A program made the translations under genes and the position numbers. A DNA stretch of 64,000 bases, taken from assembly GCA_019084025.1 (NCBI GenBank), contig JAHRBI010000004.1:124001-188000 (forward strand), given 5' to 3'. This DNA is from Burkholderiaceae bacterium DAT-1. GTDB taxonomy: Bacteria > Pseudomonadota > Gammaproteobacteria > Burkholderiales > Chitinimonadaceae. Below the pieces are notes generated by a model. That model did no database searches. It had not been told where the DNA came from and was given only the letters and a program-made list of their open reading frames with translations. Position 1 is the first letter of the stretch. Every line of letters begins with the position of its first letter. Shown here one piece after another: positions 8,294 to 17,303 of the stretch.

Positions 8294-9574
8294 ATGTGTG
8301 ATCTTGACGCGCAACAGCCGCTTGTACCTCACTTTGCCCGCGATCCCAAGGGGGTGCTGAATCTGTCAGGCAAGCACCGGCGCAAGCTCTGGGAGATACC
8401 GGAGGGATGTCATTGTCCGGTGATCGGCGTCTGCATTCCGCTACCCGTATTGCGGGCGCTGGTGAACAAGGCGCTGCGCGGACGGACAGTCGGCGATGAC
8501 TATGAGCTGCATGTCGGGGCGGTGAGTGAGTGCCGCTTCAAGAATCGCATATCCGAAGCCATTCAGGCCGATCTTGAGCAGCGCCACGCGCAGATGATTC
8601 ACCGATTCCGTGCCCTGCAGAGTAGTGAGGCAATTCTGTCCGCGTGGCTGGATGAAGAGGCGCGAGGGCATATGGCGGGTGCGCTCTGGGCTGCGGTGAC
8701 CCATCCCGCCTGTTGCGCGCAGACCCTGGAACTGATTTGCCGGAGAGTCCATATGATCCAGCATCAGGCGGGCGCGTGCGCCCGAACAGATCGGCTGCAG
8801 GTTGAGGCCTTGCTGCGTGAGAATAAGGTACTGGCTGCAGAATTGGGAAAAGTACAGACGCGCTTCACCGAGTTTGTAGCCGAAAAACAGGCCGAACTGG
8901 ATAGCCTGCACAGTATGCAGGGTCATTTGCAAGGGCAACTGGCGGCGCGCGAGCACACCATTGTGGCGCTTCAACGAGAGATGGCTGCCTGGCGTGAACA
9001 GGTGCCGGATCTGGACACGCGGCAGCGCCTTGCCGAACGCGTGGCCGATTTGGAAAGTCGCCTGCGCGACCGCCATACGCAAATATTGCAGCTTGAGCGA
9101 GAACTGAGTGTCGTCTTGCGTCGGGTGAACGTGTCCTTCCCGGTACAGGATGAAGAACGCGAGGAGGATGAGGCGGTTGCTTCTTTGCCTGCCTTATCCG
9201 AAAAGAAGGTGATGTGCGTAGGCGGGCGAGGCGGACTGGTGGCAGCCTACCGGCAATTGATCCAGCGTGCTGGCGGCAGTTTTGCCTTTCATGATGGCGG
9301 GGTAGAGCAGAATCTCAATCAGCTGGAGCCGGGGCTCGCGGCTGCCGATCTGGTGATCTGCCAGACGGGCTGTATCAGTCACGATGCCTACTGGCGCGTA
9401 AAAGACTTCTGCAAGCGAACCGGCAAGCAATGCGTGTTTGTGGAGCGCCCAGGGAAGGCCAGTTTGCAACGGGTGCTGGTGCAGTTGTTTCCACATCATG
9501 CTGAGAAGGACAATCAAACGCATTTTCAAGAGGCGCGGGACGCACATGCACCCCTTGCACATTCGCCCGGCTAG
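8294..9574 (+). CDS. DUF2325 domain protein with coiled coil and Cys-rich N-terminus
   Basis: 426 aa. Residues 30-155 are rich in Cys and His, with CHCPVIGVC at 39-47 and HPACC at 137-141. Residues 165-275 form a long coiled coil (LLRENKVLAAELGKVQTRFTEF..., LESRLRDRHTQILQLERELS). Residues 304-400 are a DUF2325 domain (KKVMCVGGRGG, LVICQTGCISHDAYWRVKDFCKRTGK). DUF2325 has a Rossmann-like strand-helix pattern and no assigned reaction. It follows the 88-aa Cys/His-rich gene by 18 bases, with a GGGAG ribosome binding site, behind the Fur-like box. A role in iron, heme or redox response is inferred from context and ligand-rich sequence. Confidence 0.8.
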   Translation: MCDLDAQQPLVPHFARDPKGVLNLSGKHRRKLWEIPEGCHCPVIGVCIPLPVLRALVNKALRGRTVGDDYELHVGAVSECRFKNRISEAIQADLEQRHAQMIHRFRALQSSEAILSAWLDEEARGHMAGALWAAVTHPACCAQTLELICRRVHMIQHQAGACARTDRLQVEALLRENKVLAAELGKVQTRFTEFVAEKQAELDSLHSMQGHLQGQLAAREHTIVALQREMAAWREQVPDLDTRQRLAERVADLESRLRDRHTQILQLERELSVVLRRVNVSFPVQDEEREEDEAVASLPALSEKKVMCVGGRGGLVAAYRQLIQRAGGSFAFHDGGVEQNLNQLEPGLAAADLVICQTGCISHDAYWRVKDFCKRTGKQCVFVERPGKASLQRVLVQLFPHHAEKDNQTHFQEARDAHAPLAHSPG

Positions 9575-9592
9575 TCACTGACTCGCGATATC

Positions 9593-10810
9593 ATGGGTGT
9601 TTCGATTGTGCGGATTGCTGCGGTGAAGCCTGATCAGTCCCTATCCATTTTTTTTATCTTCCTGCGACTTGGGTTGACCTCTTTTGGTGGCCCGGTCGCC
9701 CATCTGGCCTTTTTCAGGGAAACCTTTGTCAGGCGCAGGCAATGGCTGAGTGAATCGGCCTATACCGATCTGGTTGCGCTGTGCCAGTTCCTGCCGGGGC
9801 CTGCGAGCAGTCAGGTGGGCTTGGCGCTGGGCTGGATGCGCGGAGGCTATGCGGGGGCGCTAGCAGCCTGGCTAGGATTTACGCTGCCCTCTGCCATGAT
9901 GCTGATCGTGCTGGCATCTAGCATGCAGCGCCTGTCGTCCCTGGTGTCCGCGGGTGTGGTTCATGGATTGAAAGTGGCTACCGTAGCGGTTGTTGCCCAG
10001 GCGGTGTGGGGGATGGCAAAGACGCTATGTGCGGATGTGCCGCGTGTATTGATCATGCTGATTGCCGCGGTTGTTGCATTCAGCCTGCCGCTGCCCGGTG
10101 TACAGATCGGTATTCTGCTATTGGCGGGTGCGGCGGGATGGTGTGGATTGCGCTTGCCAGACTCCTTGTCCATACGCGTTGCATTGCCGTATATGAGCCG
10201 TCGAACGGGACTGTTCTGGCTGGCCGCCTTCACGATTTTACTGACAGGCTTGCCGGTTCTGGCAAAGGCAAGTGGCGTACACGGCCTTGAGGTGTTCAAT
10301 GCCTTCTATCGCGCGGGTGCACTGGTTTTTGGGGGCGGGCACGTTTTCCTGCCCTTGTTGCAGGCCGCTGTTGTCCCGGCTGGATGGGTGGACAGAGAAA
10401 CCTTTTTAGCGGGATATGGGGTCACACAAGCAATGCCGGGCCCCTTGTTTACATTTTCCGCGTTTCTGGGGGCGTCACTGCATGGTACGCCCGGTGGCTG
10501 GGTGGGCGGAATGGTGTGTCTGATCGCTGCATTTTTGCCCGGGGCGCTATTGCTATTTGGCGCATTGCCATTCTGGACGCAATTGAGCCACTCCTTGCGC
10601 GCACGCGCAGCACTGGATGGCGTGAATGCAGCCGTGGTGGGGCTGCTGCTGGCTGCATTCATCTCGCCGGTGATCATCAGCGCAATTCACCATCTGCAGG
10701 ATGTTCTGCTGGCCGGAGCGGCGCTGCTTGCCTTATTACACTGGCGCAGCCCGCCCTGGCTGGTGGTGCTGGTGTGCGGCGGGATGGGGGTGATGCTCCC
10801 GCCTGTCTAG
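9593..10810 (+). CDS. chrA: Chromate ion transporter, CHR family (ChrA)
   Basis: 405-aa inner-membrane protein with about ten hydrophobic segments in two homologous halves, the usual length for a two-domain ChrA. The first half has the hallmark FLRLGLTSFGGPVAHLAFF and LCQFLPGPASSQVGLALG; the second repeats it as FYRAGALVFGGGHVFLPLL and VTQAMPGPLFTFSAFLG. Members export chromate, though natural substrates may be other oxyanions. It begins 18 bases after the DUF2325 gene without a strong ribosome binding site, and may be read through from the Fur-box promoter. It ends 4 bases from a convergent peptidase gene. Confidence 0.88.
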   Translation: MGVSIVRIAAVKPDQSLSIFFIFLRLGLTSFGGPVAHLAFFRETFVRRRQWLSESAYTDLVALCQFLPGPASSQVGLALGWMRGGYAGALAAWLGFTLPSAMMLIVLASSMQRLSSLVSAGVVHGLKVATVAVVAQAVWGMAKTLCADVPRVLIMLIAAVVAFSLPLPGVQIGILLLAGAAGWCGLRLPDSLSIRVALPYMSRRTGLFWLAAFTILLTGLPVLAKASGVHGLEVFNAFYRAGALVFGGGHVFLPLLQAAVVPAGWVDRETFLAGYGVTQAMPGPLFTFSAFLGASLHGTPGGWVGGMVCLIAAFLPGALLLFGALPFWTQLSHSLRARAALDGVNAAVVGLLLAAFISPVIISAIHHLQDVLLAGAALLALLHWRSPPWLVVLVCGGMGVMLPPV

Positions 10811-10814
10811 CGGA

Positions 10815-12839
10815 TCACCACATCCTCAGTCGTTCATTCGCGGGTTTGAACAGGGCATCACCCGGTTGCAGAGAGAACGCGGATTGAAACCCGTCACTAT
10901 TGATGACTGCACCATTGGCTCGCCAAAATTGCGGTGCATGCACGTCGGTACTTAGCAGCTGGCGCTGCAGCTCCGGCCGGAGTTTGCTGCGCTTGCTTTG
11001 CGCATACGCTAGAAAGAAGCGCTGTTCGCCGGTGTAGCCATCAATCACGGGCGATGGTTTGCCGCCCAGTGAAGCCTGATAAGCCGCAAACGCCAGCTGT
11101 ACGCCAGCCAGATCGGCCAGATTTTCCGGCAGTGTGCGCTGTCCATCGATACGGGCGCCCGGCAGTGCTTCATACTGATTGAACTGGGCAACCAGTTTGG
11201 CCGTAAGCTGGGCAAAGGTCGTTTTGTCCGACGCCTGCCACCAGTCCGAAAACACGCCATCTCCATCAAACTGATTACCGAGATTGTCGAAACCATGGCT
11301 GATTTCGTGGCCGATTTGCGTGCCTAGTGCGCCGTAATTGTATGCATCGTCAGCAGCAGGATCAAAGATCGGTGCTTGCAGGAATCCGGCGGGAAGGTTC
11401 ACGGCATTGGCCATCGGATCATAGTAGGCATCCACGGTCTGGGGCGTCATCATCCAGTCTTCGCGGTTGACTTGCTGCCCCGCTTTGGCGGCCTGCAGCA
11501 GCCATTCGTGACGCTTGGTGCGATGCAGATTACCAAGCGGATCGCCGGGTAGAATGTTCAGGTGACTGTAGTCACGCCACCGTGATGGATAACCCACCTT
11601 GACCTGATACTTATCGAGTTTTGCTAGTGCATGCTGGCGGGTACTGTCGGCCATCCAGCTATTCTGGCGGATGGATTGTCTGGCGACGGTCAGCAGCGCC
11701 TGGGTCATGCGTTCCACATGTGTTTTGTCTTCTGCCGGGAAATATCGCTCGACATAGAGGCGCCCGAGCGGTTCGCCGAGCAGGTTGTTCAGCGTGTCAA
11801 TGGCTTTCGCTTCACGCGGTGTTTCTGCACGCATCCCCGATAGCGCCGTGCCGTGAAAAGCAAAACTGGCTAAACGCACATCCGATGGCAGGACTGCCAC
11901 TGCGCCATCTAACAGGCGAAGTGAGAAGTAGGCTTTCCAGGTAGTGAGCGGGACGGACTGGTAGAGTTTGCCGAGACCGGTTGCAGTAGTGGGTGTGGTG
12001 AGGACGACGGGTTGTGACGGATTCAGTCCGGCTGATTTCAGAAAGCGCGTCCAGTCAAATCCCGGCGCTTGGGCTGCGAGGCCGGTTGCACTGAGCGGGT
12101 TGTACATCTTGCCCGGATCGCGGGTATCTTCAATCGGCACATGAAGGGCAGCGATCTGTTTTTCCAGTGCGAATACATCTTGGGCTGTGGCTTCCGGATG
12201 TGCAAGGCCAATCCGAGTGGCCAGTGTAGTCAGGTACGTCAGGTAGGCCGTGCGTGCTGTTGCGAATGCAGGGTTAGACTCATCCAGATAGTAATCCCGG
12301 CCCGGTAAACCCAGTCCGCCCTGTCCGGTATAGACGCGCTGAAGCGTGGGCTGCTTGAAGTCTGGCAGTACGAATTGCATGAAGATAGGGGTCTCGACAA
12401 TGCCCTGCATGTCGCCCTGCCAGCTGGCAAGCGCGTCCAGTGTCGCAACCGCGTCCAGCGAACGCAGTGCGGCCTTGACGGGCGCCATACCTGCGCGCTC
12501 GATGGCGTCTGTATTCATCCAGGCCGCATAGAATGTACCCACTTGCTGGCCGATACTGCCACGCTTGATATGCTTTTGCTGTGCCAGTTCATGCACGATG
12601 GTACTGATCCGAGCCTGAGTGCGTACCAGCGGATCATCTCCGAAAACCGCCTGTTTGTTTGCTGGAATCTCGGTACGCTGTAACCATCCGCCGTTGACGG
12701 CCTGATACAGATTGTCCTGAATCCGGACAGCAGGATCAAAGCCTGAGAGGTCTAGACCGGATGGCAATGGGGCGGCATACAGGGTCGAAATGGCCAGCGC
12801 CAGAATAGACAGTGTACGGGTGGGCAGGTGTGAAAGCAT
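10815..12839 (-). CDS. M13 family (neprilysin/PepO-like) zinc metallopeptidase
   Basis: 674-aa exported endopeptidase of the M13 family. It has a signal peptide (about residues 1-23, ending TLYAAP), the N-terminal M13 domain (FDPAVRIQDNLYQAVNGGWLQRTEIPANK), the NAVNLPAGFLQAPIF strand, and the zinc motif HEISH at residues 511-515 followed by GFDNLGNQFDGDG; the third ligand is E in ENLADLAG. The C-terminus ends in RMW, as in many bacterial members. It should degrade oligopeptides in the periplasm or outside. It is a single gene, convergent with chrA. Confidence 0.9.
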   Translation of the reverse strand: MLSHLPTRTLSILALAISTLYAAPLPSGLDLSGFDPAVRIQDNLYQAVNGGWLQRTEIPANKQAVFGDDPLVRTQARISTIVHELAQQKHIKRGSIGQQVGTFYAAWMNTDAIERAGMAPVKAALRSLDAVATLDALASWQGDMQGIVETPIFMQFVLPDFKQPTLQRVYTGQGGLGLPGRDYYLDESNPAFATARTAYLTYLTTLATRIGLAHPEATAQDVFALEKQIAALHVPIEDTRDPGKMYNPLSATGLAAQAPGFDWTRFLKSAGLNPSQPVVLTTPTTATGLGKLYQSVPLTTWKAYFSLRLLDGAVAVLPSDVRLASFAFHGTALSGMRAETPREAKAIDTLNNLLGEPLGRLYVERYFPAEDKTHVERMTQALLTVARQSIRQNSWMADSTRQHALAKLDKYQVKVGYPSRWRDYSHLNILPGDPLGNLHRTKRHEWLLQAAKAGQQVNREDWMMTPQTVDAYYDPMANAVNLPAGFLQAPIFDPAADDAYNYGALGTQIGHEISHGFDNLGNQFDGDGVFSDWWQASDKTTFAQLTAKLVAQFNQYEALPGARIDGQRTLPENLADLAGVQLAFAAYQASLGGKPSPVIDGYTGEQRFFLAYAQSKRSKLRPELQRQLLSTDVHAPQFWRANGAVINSDGFQSAFSLQPGDALFKPANERLRMW

Positions 12840-13078
12840 GATGCGCTCCAGAACTTGAATGTGAGCGGATTATTCGACTGGAGGGCGGCGCTGTTTCAAA
12901 AAGGTGCCGGATGGTGTCTGCGGGGGATGAATATCTGGATTAGCGGTTTGAGCGGCGATAAAACGTGTGCCATTGATTGCAAAAAACGGGTGGGTGTGCG
13001 CGGCAACAGTGGATTCGGATCTTCACAAGGACATACACTGCATGCGTTATATCCTTTGTGATGAATGGATGTTTTCCG

Positions 13079-14140
13079 ATGAATGAGCTGATTGCTCCGC
13101 GTTTCTGGCCGACCGAACGCCGCTTCTGGCAGATGCATGCAGGCGGCATGCTGCTTATTGTGGCAACGCAAATGCTGTCTGCCTGGATGTGGGGGAACAG
13201 CATCGTCAAAGATGCAGTGGCGACGCTGGTGTGGATGGTCCCCTATACCCTGAGTGTGCTGCTATTTCGCCGGACATTTCTTCGGCGGAACTGGTCGGAG
13301 AAGGGATGGGGCAAGCTGTCCCTGATGACGCTGGTGTACGGAACACTGGCGGGTATGATGATCGCGGCTACGGTCTATCTGGTCACCATGTCGCAAAAAT
13401 TGCCCGGACTCGTGGCGCTGAAGATGATCGTCGGGAACGGACTATCGAATCAGCTGTTTGTCTGCGCCTGGATTTTTATCTTCATGAGTGCCGTTGCGAA
13501 TGGTCGGGCACGGGAGGCAGAACTTGCCAACCTGCGTCTGCAAAACCATCTCAAAGAAGCGCGTCTCGCTACGCTGGCAAATCAGCTCAATCCGCATTTT
13601 CTGTTTAATGCACTGAATAACCTTCGTTTTCTGATTCATGAAGATGGCCGGATGGCCGAACAGATGGTGACGCAGCTGTCGGATTTGCTTCGCTATTCTT
13701 TGCAGTCGAGTAGGCGGGATACGGTCCCGCTGGCGGAAGAGATGGAAATGGTCGATCGCTATCTGGCTGTGATGGCAATTCAGATGGAGGCGCGTTTAAG
13801 CGTGGAGCGATCGATTGATCCGGAGATGCTGCAGGTGGCGATTCCGCCGATGTCCATTCAGCTGCTGGTAGAAAATGCGATCAAACATGGATTGGAAGGA
13901 CGTCCGAGAGGTGGCACCCTCACGCTGGCTGTGCGAGCGGAAGGGTCAATCTGCGTGGTGGAAGTATGCAATGACAAGGCGCCCCCATCCGGGCTGGTGT
14001 CACCGGGTGAAGGGATTGGGCTGGACAATATTCGTCGTCGTCTCGGATTGCTGTTCGGCCCCAGCGCAACGCTGATCGTTTCTGATAAAGGCGATACCTT
14101 TGTGGTCAGAATGCGTATACCCGGAGCACGTCCATGCTGA
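13079..14140 (+). CDS. LytS/AlgZ-type sensor histidine kinase
   Basis: 353-aa inner-membrane kinase. Four predicted membrane helices (about residues 22-130) precede a short coiled coil (AREAELANLRLQNHLKEARL). The His_kinase (PF06580-type) domain has the phospho-acceptor block LNPHFLFNALNNLRFLIHEDG and SDLLRYSL, and the ATPase domain has LVENAIKHG and GEGIGLDNIRRRL. The start at 13079 is preferred to ATG at 13061 because it has GGA about nine bases upstream. It overlaps the LytTR regulator gene by seven bases, forming a classical two-gene system. The signal is unknown. Confidence 0.88.
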   Translation: MNELIAPRFWPTERRFWQMHAGGMLLIVATQMLSAWMWGNSIVKDAVATLVWMVPYTLSVLLFRRTFLRRNWSEKGWGKLSLMTLVYGTLAGMMIAATVYLVTMSQKLPGLVALKMIVGNGLSNQLFVCAWIFIFMSAVANGRAREAELANLRLQNHLKEARLATLANQLNPHFLFNALNNLRFLIHEDGRMAEQMVTQLSDLLRYSLQSSRRDTVPLAEEMEMVDRYLAVMAIQMEARLSVERSIDPEMLQVAIPPMSIQLLVENAIKHGLEGRPRGGTLTLAVRAEGSICVVEVCNDKAPPSGLVSPGEGIGLDNIRRRLGLLFGPSATLIVSDKGDTFVVRMRIPGARPC

Positions 14141-14850
14141 AGGCAATGGTGATTGAGGATTCCCGACTGGCGCGCGAAGGCTTGATCCGCATGCTGGGCG
14201 CATTCGAAGGGGTGATTGAAGTAGTGGGCGCAGCTGATGAGCCTGAAGCAGCCTTGCCGCTCATTCAGGCACTGCAGCCCGATGTCCTGTTTCTCGATAT
14301 CCATCTACCGGGCGGCTCGGGGTTTGAGTTACTCGGACAGCTGGATTACACCCCGAAAATCATCTTTACGACTGCGTTTGCAGAATATGCGATCCGCTCA
14401 TTCGAGTTCAATACAGTCGATTATCTGCTCAAGCCTATCAGCCAGGATCGGCTGGCGATGGCGGTTGCCAAATTGACTGCGCAGCAGGCGGAGGCCCCGC
14501 AGGACAATAGTCCGCTTTCTCTCAGCAGCCGGATATTTATCAAGGATGGCGATGCGTGCCACCTGATTGCACTTTCGAGCATCCGCTATCTGGAAAGCTG
14601 CAAAAATTATGTGATTGTGTACTTCGACGATAAGCGCGCGTACGTTAAAAAGTCGATGAATAGCATCGAGGCGCGCTTGCCGGATGCACATTTTTTCCGG
14701 ATCAGCCGTCAGCATATCGTGAATCTGAACCACCTCATTGGCATTGAGGAAACACTCAATTTTGCCTGGAAAGCCGTAATGGATGACCGGAAAACACTGG
14801 AGATTTCGCGGCGCAATTTATTGGAGCTTAAAGAAAAGCTTTCGCTCTAG
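14134..14850 (+). CDS. LytTR-type response regulator
   Basis: 238 aa. The receiver domain is at residues 1-115 (IEDSRLAREGL, phospho-acceptor in VLFLDIHLPGGSG, K in YLLKPI), and a LytTR DNA-binding domain is at about residues 130-236 (IFIKDGDACHLIALSSIRYLESCKNYV ... HFFRISRQHIVNLNHL). Its ATG lies within the end of the kinase gene, indicating coupled translation. Partners and targets are probably AlgR/LytR-like (cell-surface or exopolymer genes), but no target site is visible nearby. Confidence 0.9.
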   Translation: MLKAMVIEDSRLAREGLIRMLGAFEGVIEVVGAADEPEAALPLIQALQPDVLFLDIHLPGGSGFELLGQLDYTPKIIFTTAFAEYAIRSFEFNTVDYLLKPISQDRLAMAVAKLTAQQAEAPQDNSPLSLSSRIFIKDGDACHLIALSSIRYLESCKNYVIVYFDDKRAYVKKSMNSIEARLPDAHFFRISRQHIVNLNHLIGIEETLNFAWKAVMDDRKTLEISRRNLLELKEKLSL

Positions 14851-14879
14851 CGCATCGTCTGAGCACCTGCTTGCCCATG

Positions 14880-14918
14880 AAAAAGCGTGCCATCCCCGCT
14901 CACTGGAGATGGCACGCT
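14880..14918 (-). terminator. Rho-independent terminator of the reprolysin-like gene
   Basis: AGCGTGCCAT and ATGGCACGCT form a perfect 10-bp stem with a 15-base loop. On the minus strand the stem is followed by TTTTTC, so it ends the convergent metallopeptidase transcript. It may also serve the LytTR gene on the plus strand. Confidence 0.8.
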
Positions 14919-14954
14919 ACTAGATCGGTACGCGCCCTGCTTTTTACCGTGTGA

Positions 14955-16787
14955 TCAATACTTTGCGGTCACACTCAGGTTGTTAAATGCGCTATACGCG
15001 TATACGCCAACGTAGTATTTGCCTGCAGCCGGGTTGGCAATCGAGCAGGATTCGGTTGCAGTTGGTCCATCGGACTTGCACTTGTAGCTGCTGGTGGTTG
15101 GCTTGGCACCCACTTGTACGAACAGGTCGGCATCGCCTGTTGAGCCTGCTGTCGATACAGTCAGCGACGTTTTGCCAGCAGGCACATCGATGGTGTAGTA
15201 CTTCCAGGTACCTGCTGTAGCGGTCTGTCCGCCTAGTGCAACATTGTTGGACAGGACTGGATCGCTTGGCGGCACGATTCCGCCCTCCAAGGTACCCTTC
15301 ATGGCATACCAGCCCAGCGAGGAATAGTTGGAGAAGCCGTTCTGTGGTGTGCCTTCTGCGCCGCCTTTGATCACCAGACGGTAATTACCAGCAGCCAGAT
15401 TCAGATTCACAAATTCAGCGGAACGATTCACCGCCAGATTGCTGCGTGCGACGACTGCACCGCTGGCATCCAGAATCGAGGCATCCACGTCCAGCATCCG
15501 CAGGTATTCGATCGGGTCTACGCGCAGATTGAGGCGGCCACCGGTTTGCACGGTAAAGGTGAAGGTGTCCGTATCGGTATTGCGCTCGATCTGGCCGAAG
15601 TTGCGGGTCGGATCAATGGAACCGTCCGAGCCGACTACCAGCGGTTTGTCGGTGGGATTGTCGTCGGCCATATACGGCACGCCTTCGTCTACGCTCATGA
15701 TGCGCAGATCATCTTCCTGATTGGATGCGGTGCTGTATTCGCCGCGGCTCCATGTAAACAGCTGATTGGTCCATGATGCGCCCATCCAGTAGTTGCCCAT
15801 GATCGGGCCCCACTGATAGGCGGCAATGCCTTCGTAGTATTCGCCACCGGTGCCGCCGCCATCGTGGGACATCCCCATTTCGTGACCGACTTCGTGCGCA
15901 CAGGTCATGCCGATGCCGTAGCCATAATCAAACCCGGTGGCCGGATTGCGGTACAGTGTGCCCGCCGATGTCGTCCCAAATGCGTGCAAAGGGGCATTTG
16001 ATCGGCCATCCTGATTCACAAAGTTGATGACACCCGTGCGGGTGACATTGGCTGCTTTGGCTGCGTCGTACACCGCCTTATTGGTGGTGACGTTCAGATT
16101 GAGCATGGAGTACTGGTCGGCAGTGGCTTGCCATGCACGATACATCTGCTCTTTGGTGACGCCATTGATGGGGGTATTGCCACTCATCACGGCTGCGGTA
16201 TTGAGATAGAAAACGTACGGGCTGCCGGGCTTGGATTCGAGCTTCGTTACATCTTCGTTATTGTACGGGCCGATGTGTGGCGCCTGGCGCAATGCCATCG
16301 AGCTATAAACAGGGTGAGCAACGGTAGCGGTTGCAGTGGCCTTGATAGCGCGCTCTGCGGCTTTGCTGAATGATTCGTCGTAGTCCGGTACGATCTTGCT
16401 AATGGCAACCGGTGTCATAATCAGATGTCCGGTTGCATCCGTGGTGTACTCGTATGCCTGCTTGGTGTCATGCAGAATGAGCCATCCATACAGCTTATTC
16501 TCGCTCCCCTTGAGCATGAACTGGGAGTTGGGAATATCCAGCGCCTCACCCGAGAGGGATACGCGCCCATCTTTACGGTAAAAGTCACGAACGCGCGTAG
16601 ACAGGCGAGCTCCGTTGCTGCCCTGAATGAACATGGCGCGTTTTGCGGGCTGCTGTCGAGTCAGGCCGTCGAGTACGTTTGAAATGCTGCCAATATCCTG
16701 ACCCTTCACCGATGAAACATCGGCTGCAAATGTTTGCAGGGCTGCGAATACGCAAAGGGACAAGCCGAGTGCGGCTGCTTTTTTCAT
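14955..16787 (-). CDS. Secreted reprolysin-like (metzincin) metallopeptidase with PPC domain
   Basis: 610-aa secreted zinc peptidase. It has a signal peptide at residues 1-21 (ending TFAAD), a propeptide to about residue 180, and a catalytic domain with the full metzincin motif HEVGHEMGMSHD at residues 298-309, followed by a GPIMGNYW segment supplying the Met-turn. Two beta-rich modules follow: a pre-peptidase C-terminal region (TDTFTFTVQTGGRLNLRV ... AAGNYRLVIKGG) and a final PPC domain with a Cys pair (YKCKSDGPTATESCS). PPC domains are typical of extracellular proteases and are usually cleaved off. It is a single gene with its own terminator. Substrate unknown; extracellular proteolysis is inferred. 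Confidence 0.88.
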   Translation of the reverse strand: MKKAAALGLSLCVFAALQTFAADVSSVKGQDIGSISNVLDGLTRQQPAKRAMFIQGSNGARLSTRVRDFYRKDGRVSLSGEALDIPNSQFMLKGSENKLYGWLILHDTKQAYEYTTDATGHLIMTPVAISKIVPDYDESFSKAAERAIKATATATVAHPVYSSMALRQAPHIGPYNNEDVTKLESKPGSPYVFYLNTAAVMSGNTPINGVTKEQMYRAWQATADQYSMLNLNVTTNKAVYDAAKAANVTRTGVINFVNQDGRSNAPLHAFGTTSAGTLYRNPATGFDYGYGIGMTCAHEVGHEMGMSHDGGGTGGEYYEGIAAYQWGPIMGNYWMGASWTNQLFTWSRGEYSTASNQEDDLRIMSVDEGVPYMADDNPTDKPLVVGSDGSIDPTRNFGQIERNTDTDTFTFTVQTGGRLNLRVDPIEYLRMLDVDASILDASGAVVARSNLAVNRSAEFVNLNLAAGNYRLVIKGGAEGTPQNGFSNYSSLGWYAMKGTLEGGIVPPSDPVLSNNVALGGQTATAGTWKYYTIDVPAGKTSLTVSTAGSTGDADLFVQVGAKPTTSSYKCKSDGPTATESCSIANPAAGKYYVGVYAYSAFNNLSVTAKY

Positions 16788-17303
16788 GAGTCATCTCCTG
16801 TTTTGTCTTGCTTTTGGCCCTCTGATTTTGATGTTTCACGCATGATCTTGGTTGCCTGTGCCAAATAAAACGGCACTGGTCTTGCGTGGGCAGGCTCAGA
16901 GGGATGCTTGCTGCAAAAATATATTGGCACAGATATTTGATATCTATCGGGATTCAATCGCACCCCAATACGTGGCATGGATAGGTGGTATTAATGAAGT
17001 GACGGCGCTGTTGGCGGATTTTCGAAATATAGTGAAAAGTGGTATTTTTAACGGTGTTGCGAAATTGTTGCGATTGAGCAGAGAGGACGCTGCGAATGCA
17101 GATGCCCGGAAAATGAGCGAAGCGGATACTGTCCCGTTTTTCGCGACAAAGCGGGAGGATAGGCATGGCGTAGATGTGCAAACACGCATCGGACGCTCAG
17201 AAATCGCATGATGCGTGTTCGATAGAAAGGGTGAATCAGGTGTGCAGATTCACGCCTGCTTTGGTAGCGAGGGGCGCTTGTGCAAATGTACTGGCGGTAC
17301 GCC
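16788..17303. other. 516-base gap without a supported gene
   Basis: This stretch lies between the metallopeptidase start and the end of the ABC-F gene. It is AT-richer than its surroundings near 16910-17060. A plus-strand open frame (16852-17211) has only a TTG start, no ribosome binding site and no recognisable family. A hairpin near the right end (17231-17253) is listed separately. The metallopeptidase promoter should lie at its left end. Confidence 0.5.
17231..17253 (-). terminator. Possible weak terminator after the ABC-F gene
   Basis: GTGAATC and GATTCAC form a 7-bp stem with a 9-base loop. On the minus strand it is followed by CCTTTCTAT, a poor T-run. It lies 51 bases beyond the ABC-F stop codon. 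Confidence 0.35.

Noticed and set aside
16852-17211. 119-codon plus-strand open frame in the gap after the reprolysin-like gene
   Set aside because: TTG start only, no ribosome binding site, no recognisable family; more likely promoter or non-coding DNA.
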